DNA of 64,000 nt from Larus michahellis (taxonomy: Eukaryota; Chordata; Aves; Charadriiformes; Laridae): positions 1,054,001-1,118,000 of the forward strand of contig NC_133918.1 in NCBI RefSeq assembly GCF_964199755.1, read 5' to 3'. Under the pieces are notes generated by a model. It saw only the letters and a program-made list of their open reading frames with translations. It was not told the DNA's origin and made no database searches. This document shows positions 36,601 through 51,600 of the stretch, one piece after another (position 1 is the stretch's first letter; every line of letters starts with the position of its first letter). A program made the position numbers and the translations under genes.

Positions 36601-39600
36601 GGGAGGGCTGGAGCCCCTCTGCTGGGAGGACAGGCTGAGAGAGCTGGGGGGGTTCAGCCTGGAGAAGAGAAGGCTCCACGGAGACCTTCCAGCCCCTTCC
36701 AGTATCTGAAGGGGGCCTACAGGAAAGCTGGGCAGGGACTTTTTACAAGGGCAGGTAGTGATAGGATGTGGGGTAATGGCTTCCAACTGGAAGAGGGGAG
36801 ATTGAGGTGAGATCTGAGGCAGAAATTGTTTGCTGTGAGGGTGGTGAGCCCCTGGCCCAGGTTGCCCAGAGAAGCTGTGGCTGCCCCATCCCTGGAGGGG
36901 TTCAAGGCCAGGTTGGCCGGGGCTTGGAGCAACCTGGGCTGGTGGGAGGTGTCCCTGCCCAGGGCAGGGGGTGCCACTGGGTGGGCTTTAAGGTCCCTTC
37001 CAACCCAAACAGTTCTGTGACTCTATGATACGGAAGGTGAGCACAGCAGGAACGACTCATCGGCGCAGACCAGCTCCCCTCCACCACTCATGTGGGTAGA
37101 GCATTCTTCAGCCAAGGGACCATCCCCTACAGGGATGTGAAACCTCATCACTCTTTAGGACTTCACCAGCTCAGAGGACCACCGCTAGCCCAAACTACGC
37201 ATCAGTTTTTGTGCCGAAAAATTAGTTCTTTGGTCTAAGACAACATGATCGCTCAACAAAAAGCCCTGCCCTGGCCAGGGGAGCAGAAGCTACGGCATCA
37301 AGTGAGCATTTGGCTAATGAACTTTCAGGGCATGACCGGAGCAGCAACTCAAGACCACAGAGGAACCCAAACGGGCAAATGCTGTTCCAGGGTGAACAGT
37401 GGAAACGGCTGGGAACACAACACGGCCAATACGCTCTCCCTGCCACGGCCAGGACTGCTCTCCTACTGCACTAATCTCTTTTATGCACTTTGTCACAATT
37501 CCAGGGCAGGAGATTATCTTTAATTTTGTGATAATTACCACAAGCCGCTTTCGTTCCCTGCTTTTAAGTGTCTGCTGCTGTACACGTACCAAATGTGGAA
37601 TCAACACCAATGAAGGAAGGGTACCGGAGGCGGGGGACTGCAGATCTCCAGGAAAAATGATGTTTCAGCTGGACAAGAGCATAACCAGCAAAACCTCCAC
37701 CTCCCGGAAAAAAAAAAAAAAAAAAAAAGAAATCACCAAAAAAAAAAAAAAGGCTGTATAAAATCGACTTGTCTAGGCAGAAAATGAAAAAAAGCCTTCC
37801 CATGGCTTCTCGGTGCGTGGCACTCGGCTGCGCTCATCTCAAACACGCTGACAGATGGCCTTGCAAAAACTGATTTAACTCCGGCTTCGGGGGTTTTACA
37901 GCCACGGGAGACAGCGCTCGGGTTTGCGGGGGAACAGGCGCTCTGCTGCGGGAAGTTTCAACACTTAACAAAAGCTAATTGAAACGATTCTTATCGGATT
38001 TGGTGCAGCTTAGTGAGGGTGTATTCAGAAACGTGACGAGTGGCTCCAAAAGGGGAACCCCGGGACGGAACCCCAGCTTTCTGCCCTGCCTCCAGCTCGT
38101 GCCTGGGTTTTGTAATGCGTTTCATGCACGCTTGACCTGCTGCCTTCGGTTCCTCTTCTCATCTGCGCACGGCTTTGAGCTGACCCTATCCCAACGCTCG
38201 AGCTCCTCCAGGGCCTCAGAAACGAACGCTTCGGTTGTAGCATCCAGCGATTCTCATCTCCGATTTAACGTTTATTTTTCCCCCCCCCCATACGCCCCTC
38301 TATTCACAGCCACAACCGCCCTGTCCCTCCCCGCCACGACGCCGACACCTCACAGGACAGGGATGAATTTACTCCCGGAATTCTGCCTATTTGCCGTCCA
38401 ACGCAGAAAAGGACTCTCGAGTTTTAGCTTTACCGTACCAGAGGAGCGTAACCCTCCACAAGGGGAAATAACTCGATTCTCCTCTTACGCCAGCCATTGC
38501 GTCAACAAACTGCTGTTCAGGCCTTTTCAGGCCCCCCACTCCCCACTTACACCCACTTGACCACTCGCTCCCAGTAAGCAACGCCCGACGTAGGCTGGCA
38601 GGAGGCTCCCGCTCGCCAAGGAGAGCCTCTTCGTTAACAGGTTCGTCAGCCTCACCGCTGCATCCGAACGCACAAAACGGTGCAGGGTTGGGATGAGAGC
38701 AGCTCCCTCGGCTTCTCCAGCCCACAGCCGCTCTAGACGCTGCCACCAGGGAAACGCAAGCGACGTCAGAAGTTAAAAAAAAAAAATAAAAAAAATAAAA
38801 CCCATAAAATTTTGGGGCCTAAAAGCAAACTTCATGAAAACCAGAAAATATTGCCTGTGCTGTCCACAATTTAGAAAGAGTTTAAGTTAAAAACAGGGGT
38901 TTCGAGTCTCATTTAGGTGCAGAGAATAAATTTTAAAATCTAATCGAGGAAAAAAAAAAAAAAAGTCACTGGGGCCCCTCTCAAAGCCAGCTGAGACAGC
39001 GGACGAGCAAAAAGCCCTTCGATATAAAACCAGAAAGAGCCACAAAAGGCATCTGTCCACTGAAAAGGCTTTTCTTAAGAAAGTTTACAATCACCAGCAG
39101 AAGCCTTGTTTAAGGCCTAATAAAGAAGTCGTCTTTACAAGGCAGATGTTATACACACACTTACAAATTATAAGTATTTGATGCTTTAGAGAAGCCGAAG
39201 CGAGGTGGAGACTCCTTTCTCCAGTCGGAGATAGTGCTGCATCTTTAACAGCAGCTTCACTTTATCAAAGCGTTTACCAGGAGCTCTACAATGTGACTGC
39301 AGCTAAAACCACGTTGGGGTATAACCCCCCCACGTTAAGCTCTTCAGCCGCAGGCTGGGCCGACACGACCCCTCCAAAAATGCAACACGCGAGAGACCTG
39401 CCGTTTGCCACGCTCTCCATCGGGGCAGCCCAACCGCAACCAAACACAGCCAGTTTTCAAAGTACACTCCTCCAAAAGTGCCGCATCAGCAGGTCACATT
39501 TGTTGGTGGTGCCTTTTTTTTTTTTTTAAAAAAATGTTCTTTGTTTTTAAGCTACTGAGCTGACATCAGGCTTTGCAAAATTGACATTTAATATTAACCC

Positions 39601-42600
39601 AGCCTTAGCGGCTGGAAACGGTGAAATTCCGACACGTCACACACACACAACACCCAAAGGGAGTCTGGATCTAATTTTCCACTGATTTGATGGAGAAGAA
39701 GCCAACGCCACACACCTGAGCAACCCATTTGGACAACAAGAGGAGGTGAGGACGCAACCGGGATGCCAGGGTTTATCGTTCCATCAGAGCACTCCAAACG
39801 CAGCCCTGGCTGGTTAATGCATTATGTGCAAAAGCATTAAGAAACACAGTCCTAAGGCACGGGCTGTGAAAGTTAAAGGCAATCACAGAATCACAGACTG
39901 GCCGGGGTCAGAAGGGACCTCTGGAGATCATCTCCTCCAAGCCCCGGCCACAGCAGGGTCACCCACAGCAGGTGGCACAGGAACGCGTCCAGGCGGGGTT
40001 GGAACGTCTCCAGAGACGGAGACTCCCCCACCTCTCTGGGCAGCCTGTGCCAGGGCTCTGCCACCCTCACAGCAAAGAAGTTCCTCCTCATGTTCAGATG
40101 GAACTTCCCATGGTCAGGTTTGTGCCCGTTACCCCTTGTCCTGTCCCTGGGCACCACTGAGGAGGGCCTGGCCCCATCCTCCTGACACCCCCCCTTTCAG
40201 TATTTATAAGCATTGATAAGATTCCCCCGTCAGTTGTCTTTTTTCCAGACTAAAAAGACCCAAATCCCTCAGCATTTCTTCCTAAGAGTGATGTTCCAGT
40301 CCCCTCAGCATCTTGGTAGCCCTTTGCTGTCCCCTCTCCAGCAGTTCTGTCCTGGCAATACTCGTGTAGCAGATGTGTTGCAGTCGAAATACAGACAGAA
40401 AGGCTGGAAATGAAACGCATCCATCAAAAGAGACAGCTGTTACCTCCCATAAGGGACTGCTGATAAAAAGAAATTAAAATTGGGGGTGGGGGGAGAGGCA
40501 ACTCAGAGAAGACGCCAGAAAACAGGTCTCAGCTGAGAAGCAGCATCTGACTCGGCGCAGGGCCGGCAGCCGGGGCTTCGCAGGAGCCAGCGCAAGTGTC
40601 CTCCGTATCAAAAGGGAAGGGCAGAAAGAGACCAAAGGGGGCTCCAGGAAAGCTGGGGAGGGACTCTGGAGCAGGGAGGGGAGCCACGGGACGAGGGGGA
40701 AGGGTTTGAAACTGGAAGAGGGGGGATTGAGATGAGATGTGAGGCAGAAATTGTTTGCTGTGAGGGCGGTGAGCCCCTGGCCCAGGTTGCCCAGAGAAGC
40801 TGTGGCTGCCCCATCCCTGGAGGGGTTCAAGGCCAGGTTGGCCGGGGCTTGGAGCAACCTGGGCTGGTGGGAGGTGTCCCTGCCCAGGGCAGGGGGTGCC
40901 ACTGGGTGGGCTTTAAGGTTCTTTCCCACCCAAACCAGTCTGTGATTCTACAAACCTCCGAATTTCTCCTCACGCTCAGACCGCGTGGCTCCGGCTCGCG
41001 GCAGGCAGGACCAACAGCCCAGGGCGGTCACGAGAGAGGAGCCGACACAACCGGCAGCAGAAGCCGGACTCTGAGCAGCCTCCTGGAGAAGGCAGCTATT
41101 TACAACCTGCCCTTCCCAGGCACCCAGGATGACCTACTTCTGATCATTAAACACATTTCTTCCCACAAAACACCACAACTTCATTAGGGTGAGAAAAATC
41201 AAGTAAGCCACAATACTAAATAAGAAGTTTGGGGGTTTTCCCCCCGCCTTAAATGCGGCATCTCTCACAGAAAGAGCCGTAGCTGACTGCTCCGCGCCCT
41301 GGGCACTGATAGCTGCTGCTGCCATTGGGGAGCTTGTAGAAATAATAAGGAAATGAAGCAATCTGACATAAATTCTGCTTGTTATATAGAATGCACATAT
41401 AGCTTTGATACCAAAACATCCATTTTTCCCTGGAACTCCCGTTGACTGAATGATTTTTTGGGATCATCTACAGGAAACTCGCGCTGGTGGAACACAAAAG
41501 AGCCGAAACATTCTCTCTCCCCACCGGGGCCAGCCCGGTGCTCAGGCCAGGCTGGCTCCATCCCGACGGGCAGCACGGCAAGGGGCAGGAGAGCCCCCGC
41601 GCCCGGCAGCCCCACGGTCCCCAGGACACCTCAGTCACCATCCAAAGTCCAGCAGTTTTGTGCAGACAGATGGAAATGCTGGCGGCACCGGGCAATATTC
41701 AAACGGGACTCCCAGGAGCGGCCAGAGATAAGTAATCCCATTTAATCCCACCTCAGCCGCCCTGCTCTCCTGCCTGTCCTCGGCCCCTGCTCGCCGCCCA
41801 CGCCAGCCCCGGGCCTGGCCACGCCGTTTCAGACACGCAGGAACCACCTCCGCTTCGGGCAGGGTAGGAGATTTTTTGCAAACCGCGATCTGCTGCACCA
41901 ACGCTACGCGCTGCACTCTCTTTTCCCATGCCCTTTGTCTTGTTTATTTGAGCATAAACTCGTTAGGGAAAGGAACGGCATGGCTCGTACAAATTAAAGG
42001 AAAGAGCTTAATGTACCGGCTAGGTAGGACGGGGCCCAGGGGCACCGCGGTGACACAACAGCGGTGACACAGCTCGCTCCTGCCTTTCCAGCCTGGGCAG
42101 TTTCCATCTACCAGATCTTCAAGGAACCGGGGTTGGGTGGGCGGCAGGAAACCCCCCCGGCTGCAGCCCACCCCCAGTCCTGTCCCAGCCACCCCCCCCT
42201 CACCCCCCCAATTTCTGCTTGAGGGTCTGAACCCCAGACCCCAGGGATGGAGTCACTGAAGCCCTGTATCACACAGCCCAGCGCGGCCATGCCAAGCAGA
42301 GCATCCCGCCCGTGGAGCGTCACCACCGCAAGGGACTGCCACAAAGGGAGGATTCTGCAGTAAAGGCGCCTACCGGCCTGTTTTATTTTTTGCTTTCAGG
42401 CAGAAACTGTTTCTGCCTCAGGAATAAATGTGTTTATCCCAGCTGAGGAGGCAGGGCAGAAGTTAACGCGTTCCTCCCTCAGCCGCAGGTGCGGGACCAC
42501 ATCCCGGGCGCAAGCCTCCTCGGGAGCCGCGCTGCTGAGCCAGGACATACCAGGCTGAAACGTTTCCTTGACAACTCACCAGAAAAGCGCTTACAGCACG

Positions 42601-45600
42601 GAAGCCCAATTACAGCGGGGAACGAGCAGGACAAGACCATGGAAATGAAATTTAAAAAGAACTGATTTGTTTTCTTGTCTCAGATCAGCTGCATGTAGGA
42701 AAAAGAAAAAAAAAAAAAAGGACAATTTCAGAGCGCCTAGCCCGAACCGTGTGACACAGCCGACAAAAGAGCATAACAAAAATCTCATCAAGAGGAGCAC
42801 ACAATAGCTGACACCCAGTAGCGGAAAAAGCTGCAGCCGTTCGGCTCCACATTCGACTCTGTAATTATGCAATCCAGTGGGATGTTCAGGCGAACATCTG
42901 CTAGATGGGAAAGGTGCAATCTTATCGGAACACAGTGTTCCTGCTCCCTTCCACGCCGCCGGTCACAGGAGGATTGCAGAGTGGAACAACACACGCTCCC
43001 CAGCACGTCCCAGGCGGCCGAGCATCTCCCCGAGGCAGAACAGTGAGACGCTGCCAAGGCCAGGGACCCCAGCAGCGGCGCTGGGGACGCCAGCCTCCTC
43101 CTAGCCCCTGGCTTCTCTCTTTATTACAACCTACAAGTCCAAATCTGTCTACCAGAATTCACAGCAAAGCTTAATTAGGATTAATTAGAGAGAGCAAACA
43201 TCGCAGCAGGAAGCGTGACCTCTCCAGGACAGAGCCAGCTCTCTGCGCCTCCGACGACATCCAGGCACCGTGGCACCACTTTAACACCACGACGCCGATT
43301 TAGAGCGAGGCCATAAAAGACTGCAGGACTTTGAAGTCACATTCCTCACAACCATCCAGAAGAGCCAGAGCAACACCCAGTTGCCCCCTTACCTTTGCTC
43401 AGGGGTGGGATCAGCTTTGCATCCCCTGCGAGAGGGTCCCAACCCACCAACACCGACCACTGGAGCTTCTCCTGGCTGCTGCGAGAGCTGTAGTTCAGCA
43501 GCGAGAAGACGGAGAACCTCCTGTTGCCTTTACAGTCACACTGCAAAAACATCGGGGACCTGAGCGCAGCGCATGACCCCAGGCAGCCCTTGGGACTCTT
43601 CCTGTGTGTTCCGATGGAATTTTCAGCTGCCACACGGCCCCAGAGCGCTGTTTCCCAACCCCGGGTCAGAGAAGCACAAGACAGCTTTGCGAAGGCTTGA
43701 TCCAGAACTCCCTTCCCTCCTTTGTTTTCTGAGCATCCCTATCTCCCTGCCTGCAGCTGCTGCCTAGAAGCGGGATTCAGGCACTTTTAACTCACGCCGT
43801 GTCCTGCCTCTGTGCAGGGAAAGGATGCCCAGCTGCATCCTCCACGACGCTGTTCTCCAAGTGCCACTAATCAAGGGGGAGACGCGCGAGCCGAATGCGG
43901 GGTTACACACCGCTTGCCAGAGCCAGAGCAGTTAACTGTGCCCCAAACACAGCGGGTGGGCAGCGTGGCACGGCTCAGTGCTTCAGCTGCACGAGGCTCA
44001 ACGTCAGACCTCAGCAGCTCCTGGGCAGGTAGGGATTAGCGCTGCCGGAGGTTCTTCTCCACCATCCCACCACCTCCGCGAGCTCCCTTTGCAACTCACC
44101 GTCTCTGCCAGGACATCCGCAAGGCTGGGACCAGGCACGGGACAAGGAATCGGTGGCTGGAAAGAGAACTTCACTGTAGCCAACCCCCAAACTTCTTAAA
44201 CTGATAAGTAGCACAGGATATTGTTACTGACAGGGCGAAACCCCTCTAATTAGAGAGCAGGATGCCTTAGCACAACATCCCTTTACCCTGCTTCTCTGGG
44301 TACCCCTCCGAAGGATCTCAACCTGCCTTGGGAGAGCACTGGCGAGTCAAAAAAACCCTTCGAGCTGTTTGTAGGAGCAGCGCAGCAGACACAAAGAGCG
44401 GCAGATGGCAAGCTGTACAAGACAGTGACAAACTATGGCCCCTGTTTTATCTCTCAGCCCTTTCTCACCGAGGGTTCTGCAGCTAAACAAAGTCGGCCCC
44501 TCCGATCCAGGAGGGAGGGAGGGGTGAGGTTATTTATTGCTTCCACCACTTAAAAGCATCTTCCTATAGATGTTACTTGACAGAGGGCTTACTCCCCTTG
44601 CTCATTCACCGTCAAGGATTATTCTCCGACTAAATTACCTTAAAATAGAATACAACTCAAGAAAGATAGCCACCTCCCCAGATTTTCCACTTTCTGACCT
44701 TCTAAAAGACGCGTTGAAGTCCAGTTACGACAGTCACAGCAGGGAAAGAAACCTACCTGAAGTTTCACAATAACCACCCACCGCAATAGCGGGATCTACA
44801 GAAGCAACCACAGCAAGCACCGCTTTAAAACTGTGGGAGCTCAGCATCCCAACAAACAGCAAAGTCCAAAGGGAAAACAAGTCTGCAGACAAATTTTGTC
44901 TGCAGGCCACCCTCCACGAGCCATCCTGAAGACACACCTGGATTTTCAGCGAGCGGGGTATTTCCTGATTTACTCCGTAGCCAAAGCTGCTCGGCTAAAT
45001 CCTCTAAGATTTAATTCCGCTCTTGCTAATGTCGCTTGACAGAGATTTTCCGGGGGTGCTCAAACCCTGAAGACTTGAAAGGGGATTTCAGAACGGGGTC
45101 GCATACAACATGCGTCACTGGATATAAAGTCCTTTTGCTAGGCTGCTCACAGCAGGTCGAGTAAACTCTCCTCCACCAAACACTTCCAGGTTGCCACGGG
45201 TGCTGCTGCCAACACCGCAACACGCACATGTATGCACCGGTTTGCATCGCGACGCCGAGGACAAGGTCTGGGTGGGAGAGGAGGTGGGGACATCTGTAAC
45301 TTCTACCTGTTTCAAAAACAAGATGTCAAGGCAAAGCATCAGGTTGAATTCCTGAACGTGTTTTTCAAGCATGGGTTTGCTTTACAGCCCCTCTACGCAA
45401 CTCGGATGTAGTTTTCAAGCTGACCAAGTCCCGCTAAAAACACGTGGTTAAAAAGACAGGATCAGAAAAGCGGTCCAGTGACACATCTTTGTTCATGAGA
45501 TCTGCTTCTGAAAAAACTTCAGCTTTTGCTGCCGTAACAACCAGAAATTCAAGCTCTCCAGCTGCATGCGTGTCTCATCTGAGCTCGTTAGGCACAAAGC

Positions 45601-48600
45601 TATCAGAGATTTCTTGGCCTCATTCAAAATTAACTACCTGGACTCACACGTGGCAGAAGGCCAGGTCTGGCTGGTGTTTTGCTGCTCCTCATCAGTGTGT
45701 CCTCTGCCCTTGTCACAGCTTCCTGCCACCCGTGCTGCCTGTGCCCTCCTCCTGCACAGACAAGACACGTTTCACACAACCCACCCAAACCCTACGGCAA
45801 GCCCCAGTGAGGGCTGGCCAGCTCTTCAGGAGCAAGCTCTGCTCAATCACAGACTGGTTTAGGTTGGAAGGACCTTAAAGTCCACCCAGTGCCACCCCCT
45901 GCCCTGGGCAGGGACACCTCCCACCAGCCCAGGCTGCTCCAAGCCCCGTCCAACCTGGCCTTGAACCCCTCCAGGGACGGGGCAGCCACAGCTTCTCTGG
46001 GCAACCTGGGCCAGGGGCTCGCCCCCCTCACAGCAAACAATTTCTGCCCCACATCTCACCTAAATCCCCCCTCTTCCAGTTTCAAACCCTTCCCTCTTGT
46101 CCCGTGGCTCCCCTCCCTGCTCCAGAGTCCCTCCCCAGCTTTCCTGGAGCCCCTTTAGGGACTGGAAGGGGCTGGAAGGTCTCCCCGGAGCCTTCTCTTC
46201 TCCAGGCTGAACCCCCCCAGCTCTCTCAGCCTGTCCTCCCAGCAGAGGGGCTCCAGCCCTCCCAGCATCTCCGGGGCCTCCTCTGGCCCCGCTCCAACAG
46301 CTCCCTGTCCTTCTGCTGTCGGTGCCCCAGCGCTGGAGGCAGCACTGCAGGGGGGTCTCCCCCGAGCGGAGCAGAGGGGCAGAATCCCCCCCTCGCCCTG
46401 CTGCCCACGCTGCTGGGGATGCAGCCCAGGCTGCGGGGGGTTTCTGGGCTGCCAGCACACGGTGCCAGGGCCTGTGGAGCTTCTCCCCCACCGACACCCC
46501 CAAGTCCTTCTCCTCAGGGCTGCTCTCCATCCCTTCATCCCCCAGCCCGGGTTTGTGCTGGGGGTTGCCCTGACCCAGGTGCAGGACCCTGCACTTGGCC
46601 TGGGTGAACTTCATGAGGTTTGCACAGGCCCCACCTCTGCAGCCTGTCCAGGTCCCTCTGGATGGCATCCCTTCCCTCCAGCGTGTCGACACACACGCAG
46701 CTTGGTGTCATCAGCGAACTCACTGAGGGGGCACTCAATCCCACTGGCCATGTTGCTGACAAGGATGTCGAAGAGCACTGGTCCCAATCCATCCCATCCC
46801 AGCAAATCCTTTCCTCCAGAGGGATCCTATCCCTCCCTGGATGTGCCAACAGCTCCTCTCTCCCCCAGGACTGAGGGGGCTGGTACCCAGGAGCGGTACC
46901 GAGCCTCCAGTCCTCCTCTCCTCCAGTGGGGCTCCATCAGCAAACGTCCCCTGCAGCAGCAGCAGCTCTAGAGAGACCACGTACCCATGCTGGGAGACTG
47001 AGGAAGGACCTCTAGGGCAAAAGCTGCTGCCGCGAGGCATGGGGGTGCTGTAGGTTAAGAATAAATTTAAATTATTGCTCACCACCATGTTCTCTTCCCA
47101 CCAGCCTCGTTAAGGACACTTCTGCTCCCTGTGACTAGAATGCTGCGGTCGGGTGCTCCTGCTCTGCTCTAACAAAGGCACCTGAACAGATGGAACAAAA
47201 CAAGCCACGGCAGAACAAGCTCAAAAGATGAAGTGTGCTGCCAAAAATCGTAACTCAAAGTTTCAGCAAGTAGTCTCTGCTCTCCCTGGGATCCTGGCTG
47301 TAGCGTGGCAGCTAGTGACTCAGCTATCAGCTGAAAATAAGTTACCTAAAAAATAATGAAATGTAAAAATCCCTTCTAGGGCTCTTAGTAGGAAATACAA
47401 ACAGGCAATAAATACGGAGATGGCAGGAAGAGATAAGCCGGTGCCTACGCTGGCTTACAAAGATGTTTCAGCTGCGTTACACTGACGATGACGGACAGCC
47501 TCCAGCCTCCTCCACCACAGGTAACCACAAGCTGAAGGACAGGCTCTTTCTGGCACTGATCTACAGCCCGCTCCAAAGCCGGGCCAGCAAAGCAGCTTCC
47601 CCAGCCCAGCCTGGAGGTTCTCGCTTGGAGGCTGAGCCAGGTATTTATTGCTTCTATTTAACCAAGTGCAGCTCTGTCCGTTTATCTACTCTGCTCCAGA
47701 CTCTGTACAGGTACGCGTCCAAACTAAAGACGCAAAAGAACAAAGAGCAAAATCCAGAAGAGCACTTAGGCTCCCCAAGTGCTGCGCAGGCAGACCTGAG
47801 GCACTGGTTATCCCCAGACTCCGGGTGCTGAGGACACGTCAGATTTCTGGCACTGTTTTCCCAGAGGCTGCCGCACATGCCCGTACCCGATCCGGCCCCT
47901 CTGCGAGAGCAGCAGTGCTCGGGATTCAGGAGAACGGAGACCACGGTCACTGCTGAGTTGTGCGCAAGGCAAGGGCTGCGCATACCCTTTGCTCCCTGCG
48001 CTTCCAGGGGATCTAGGAGTGGTCAAGGTCATTCTGAAGTGATTTTGTGGTTTCTAGGATGCGTTTGACAGCAGACTGTTATTAGGCGAAAGAGAACAAG
48101 TCACTGTGGAGCTGAAGCCCAACCAGCCGGCTCAGCTCCTTGCCCAGCTTTCCAGAGCCCCCGGCCGGCTCTCGGGCAGTGGGATTCAGAGCAGGCCTGC
48201 TTTAACGACAGGCATTCGTTAAACACAGAAACTACAACTGAAGAACGCGGGGCTGCAGGGACAAGTGATGGTCTTGGGAAGAGCCCTGTCTGGCTGGCCA
48301 CACGGCTCCTACATGGGCAGGGGGGTGCAGCTGGGAACAACTCCTGGTCTCACAGGTCCTAAAACAGAGCCCTGAACCACGAACAACTCAACTCCTGAGC
48401 CCTTCTCGGGGCTTTATTCAACATCTGCAGCATCCGAGGGAAAACTGGGGATGTCCTATAAGAACAGGTATGGAATAAAGCAATTTAAGACAGCAGCATG
48501 GCATGAACTTCAGTCTGGCATTTCTGAACCACATAGAAGAACCTCACAGGACTGTTAATACTGTCTGCTAAGACTTTAGTAAAACCAGAAACTAAGTAGT

Positions 48601-51600
48601 TCCCCTGAACTGTAACACTACAAGACTGGATCGGCCAAACACGCGCTGCCACCGACTCGCGAAGGAGACGGGCACAGCACAATCAGCTCCTGCCTTTGGA
48701 GAGAAACAGAAACCCCAGCCAGGCACGCAAACATCATACGTTCGCTCTGAAAAGCGTCTCCAGGAGGACAACGAAGCCTCTCGCTCAGGTTTCCCCTCCC
48801 AGCTCGGCCGGTAGCTGCCGGCTCTCCATTTAATGATGGTGGGGTGGGAGAAAGAGACAGGAGTGTGCGGTAACGCTGGCCAACAGCTACGTACCAGCTC
48901 TCCATGGGGAATACAAGATGCACGGGGCTGACACGGGAAGTCCCGTGGCTTAAACTCTGCATCTCCTGGCTCCCAAGCTAGTAATCTTCTTCCAGGCCAG
49001 CTGGCTCAAGCCTATTGATCTGCACCCACCAAGCAGTGGGGCTCCTCCAGCCTCACCAGTGAGGCCAGGGAGACTTGAACTGGTGAATTATTTTTACAAA
49101 GCACAGTAAAATGGAAGTTAGAAGGCTTAGAGCAGTCAGGTGCTGACAGCCTTCCACGGGAAGACGAAAAGGCAGGTCTGATGAAGCAAACCCACCCCGC
49201 AGATACTGCGACGCCATTTACGGAGGGACCTGACCAAGCTGTGAAGTTTTGGATGGGGCAATACTTCTTGGCTTCCTCTTCACCAAGAGGGGTGCACCGG
49301 TTCTGCCCGACATTCAAGGCCAAGCATAAGGCAAAGGACATTTGGCGACCATTATCTTGGCAAGTCAAAGCAACCAAAGGCAGGAGCTCTCATCGAAAAC
49401 ATTAAGTAACAGGCAGCACTCGCCACTCCTGCCTGTAATACATTCCTTTTTCCTTTAGATGAGCAGCTGCCATTTGGGCACATCTTATCCCTCCCTCCCA
49501 CAGGCCTCGGATTAAGTCATTTTTCACCCCACCTCACCCTTGCAGATTAAGTTGTTTTTCAGCCCACCTCACAGGAAAACTCGCATTTAAATTTCATTTC
49601 TTCAGACCCTGTAAAAACCCACCTCGTTCCTCTAGGTTACAGTTTGCTCTTCACGCTGGTCGCTTCCAGCCTTCTTGCACTCCTAGCTTTCAGTTCAGAA
49701 AAAAGATTCAAAAACAAAACCAGTCTTTGTGTTTTAAAACCTGGAGTTGGGGAAGCCACAGCGTCTCTCTGAAATCGGTTATAAACCTTAAATCTCAATA
49801 CCTCGGGGAAGCTCAGGCATTGCCATCCTACCGATACAAAACCAGAACTCGGGTGTATTAAATGACGGTCCCTCCCAAATTACCACGCTCTTTGCGGCTG
49901 ACGGAGTCCTGACCAGCCGCCCACCACCAGCATTTCATCTCCAGAGGGTCTGCAACTTAATACCAGCCTGTATTGGCCAGCTCTGCATCTGGTAGACGAT
50001 GGGCAGCCCGGTTTATTATACCAAAGTCAAACATGAGGCAATTGCTGCCTTTAACTGAAATACAACTGTCTTGTCCGACAAAGTGCACACTCATTTTGCT
50101 TCGTTTTCAGGCCAGACCCAGGTTTATCAGGATTTGGATAGGGGAGGTGCGGCACAGATTGCGGTTAGACGCGGGAAATGCACGGGGCCGGTCCGCCGAG
50201 AAGCCGCAGAAGCAATTAGCAGTTTCAGGATGTTCGCTCCTTCGCTTTCTCATTTTCTTTAATAAGCATTTTCTGGCATTAGCAGTCTAGAAGCCTCTTT
50301 CCTAAAAGAGTGTCCTAGATAGTTAATCCACCAGTGACTCCTACTTAATACCAAAATGAAAACAAACATCCAACCCTCCGAGACTAAGGTGGAGAAAGAC
50401 TATGTCATCATTTCTCTTCCACCAAAATTAATTTAAGCCTGAAGAGATGCTGGTTTGAGAGGAAGCATCCTGGAATTAGAAAAAAACCAAACAAAACCAC
50501 ACCAGTCTGCATACCTAAAGCTACAAAACGCAGCATAATATGCACCCCCTAGAAAAAACTTAATTATCTTGTAGCATAAATTAGCGTTACAGGGGAAAAA
50601 AAAAAAAAGCAGTAAATTAAGCAAAGGCAATTGTTGGCCTTCCAGATTTCAGTTCTGATCCCTGAACAAACAGTCCTTACCGACATAAGAATTATCCCAT
50701 AACATGTGCTATTTAAACCCACGAATAATCACCACATGTTTGGCCAAACTGAAAAAAACTTTGCCTTATTTCTGGATTCCACCTAGGCAGGCGTCTGCCC
50801 TGTAACTAAGAGCACGTCAGTTAACACTGACAAGTACAGCTTCAAGACGGTATAATTTTTTGCTGTCTTTGTTCCAGCTTTGAAGTCGGGGACTATTTTA
50901 CATCTCTATAGTTTGCATTTCTGCCAGCAAATTCTATGCCGTTTTGTACGCTGCCCCCGTCAACACGCATCCAGACAGATGGCGAGAGCGGCACCGAATA
51001 CATACAGAAAGGAAAACTGTCATTTTAAAGACAACACCCATTTAAAAATGACATTTAAAGAGAAGACAAGCGGCTTCAGGTATTACATCTGCCCTCTCGG
51101 CAGCACGTAGGATTCCTGCCGGCGCTGCCCCTTCCTCTCGGCGTGGGGACGCGCGCGCTGCAGAGCCGGCTGCACGGACAGAAACCGCAAAACCAAGAAA
51201 TCGCAGAGCGATGAGGCAAGTTTCACATCAGCATCTAAATGGAGTGCCTGCCTGCCTGCCTGAAGTGCCATCAGGCACACATTCAGGGAAGCAGCACTCA
51301 GCCAGATGATGATTTTTAGCCAGCTGCCTCCCTTTGAAAAATGCAGTAATGGACAATTTTTGCCTTGAAAAACGCACAAAATTTGCTCCATCAGATATGC
51401 AGAGAGACTATAGAAAGAAAACTACTGCAGCATCTTTGTCACCAGCTGCCGGATCCTGCAGATACAGAGGTGTTGGTAAAATTTTGCTTGCATTACTGCC
51501 CAGGTCACGGCAAGTGCCAAACGCAACACATGAGCATGAAGACAAGGGCAAGTTTCCCCCGTTTTTTTTTAGAGCAGTCGCCAAAATACCATCGCTTCTG

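Noticed and set aside
36172-36810. 212-residue and overlapping frames with repeat-like content
   Set aside because: These are translations of CR1 copy 2, not host genes; the same applies to the frames at 46060-46692 in copy 5.
49012-49377. 121-residue minus-strand open frame in intron 1
   Set aside because: A reasonably varied composition drew attention, but I recognise no family, and it lies in an intron without splice or repeat context.
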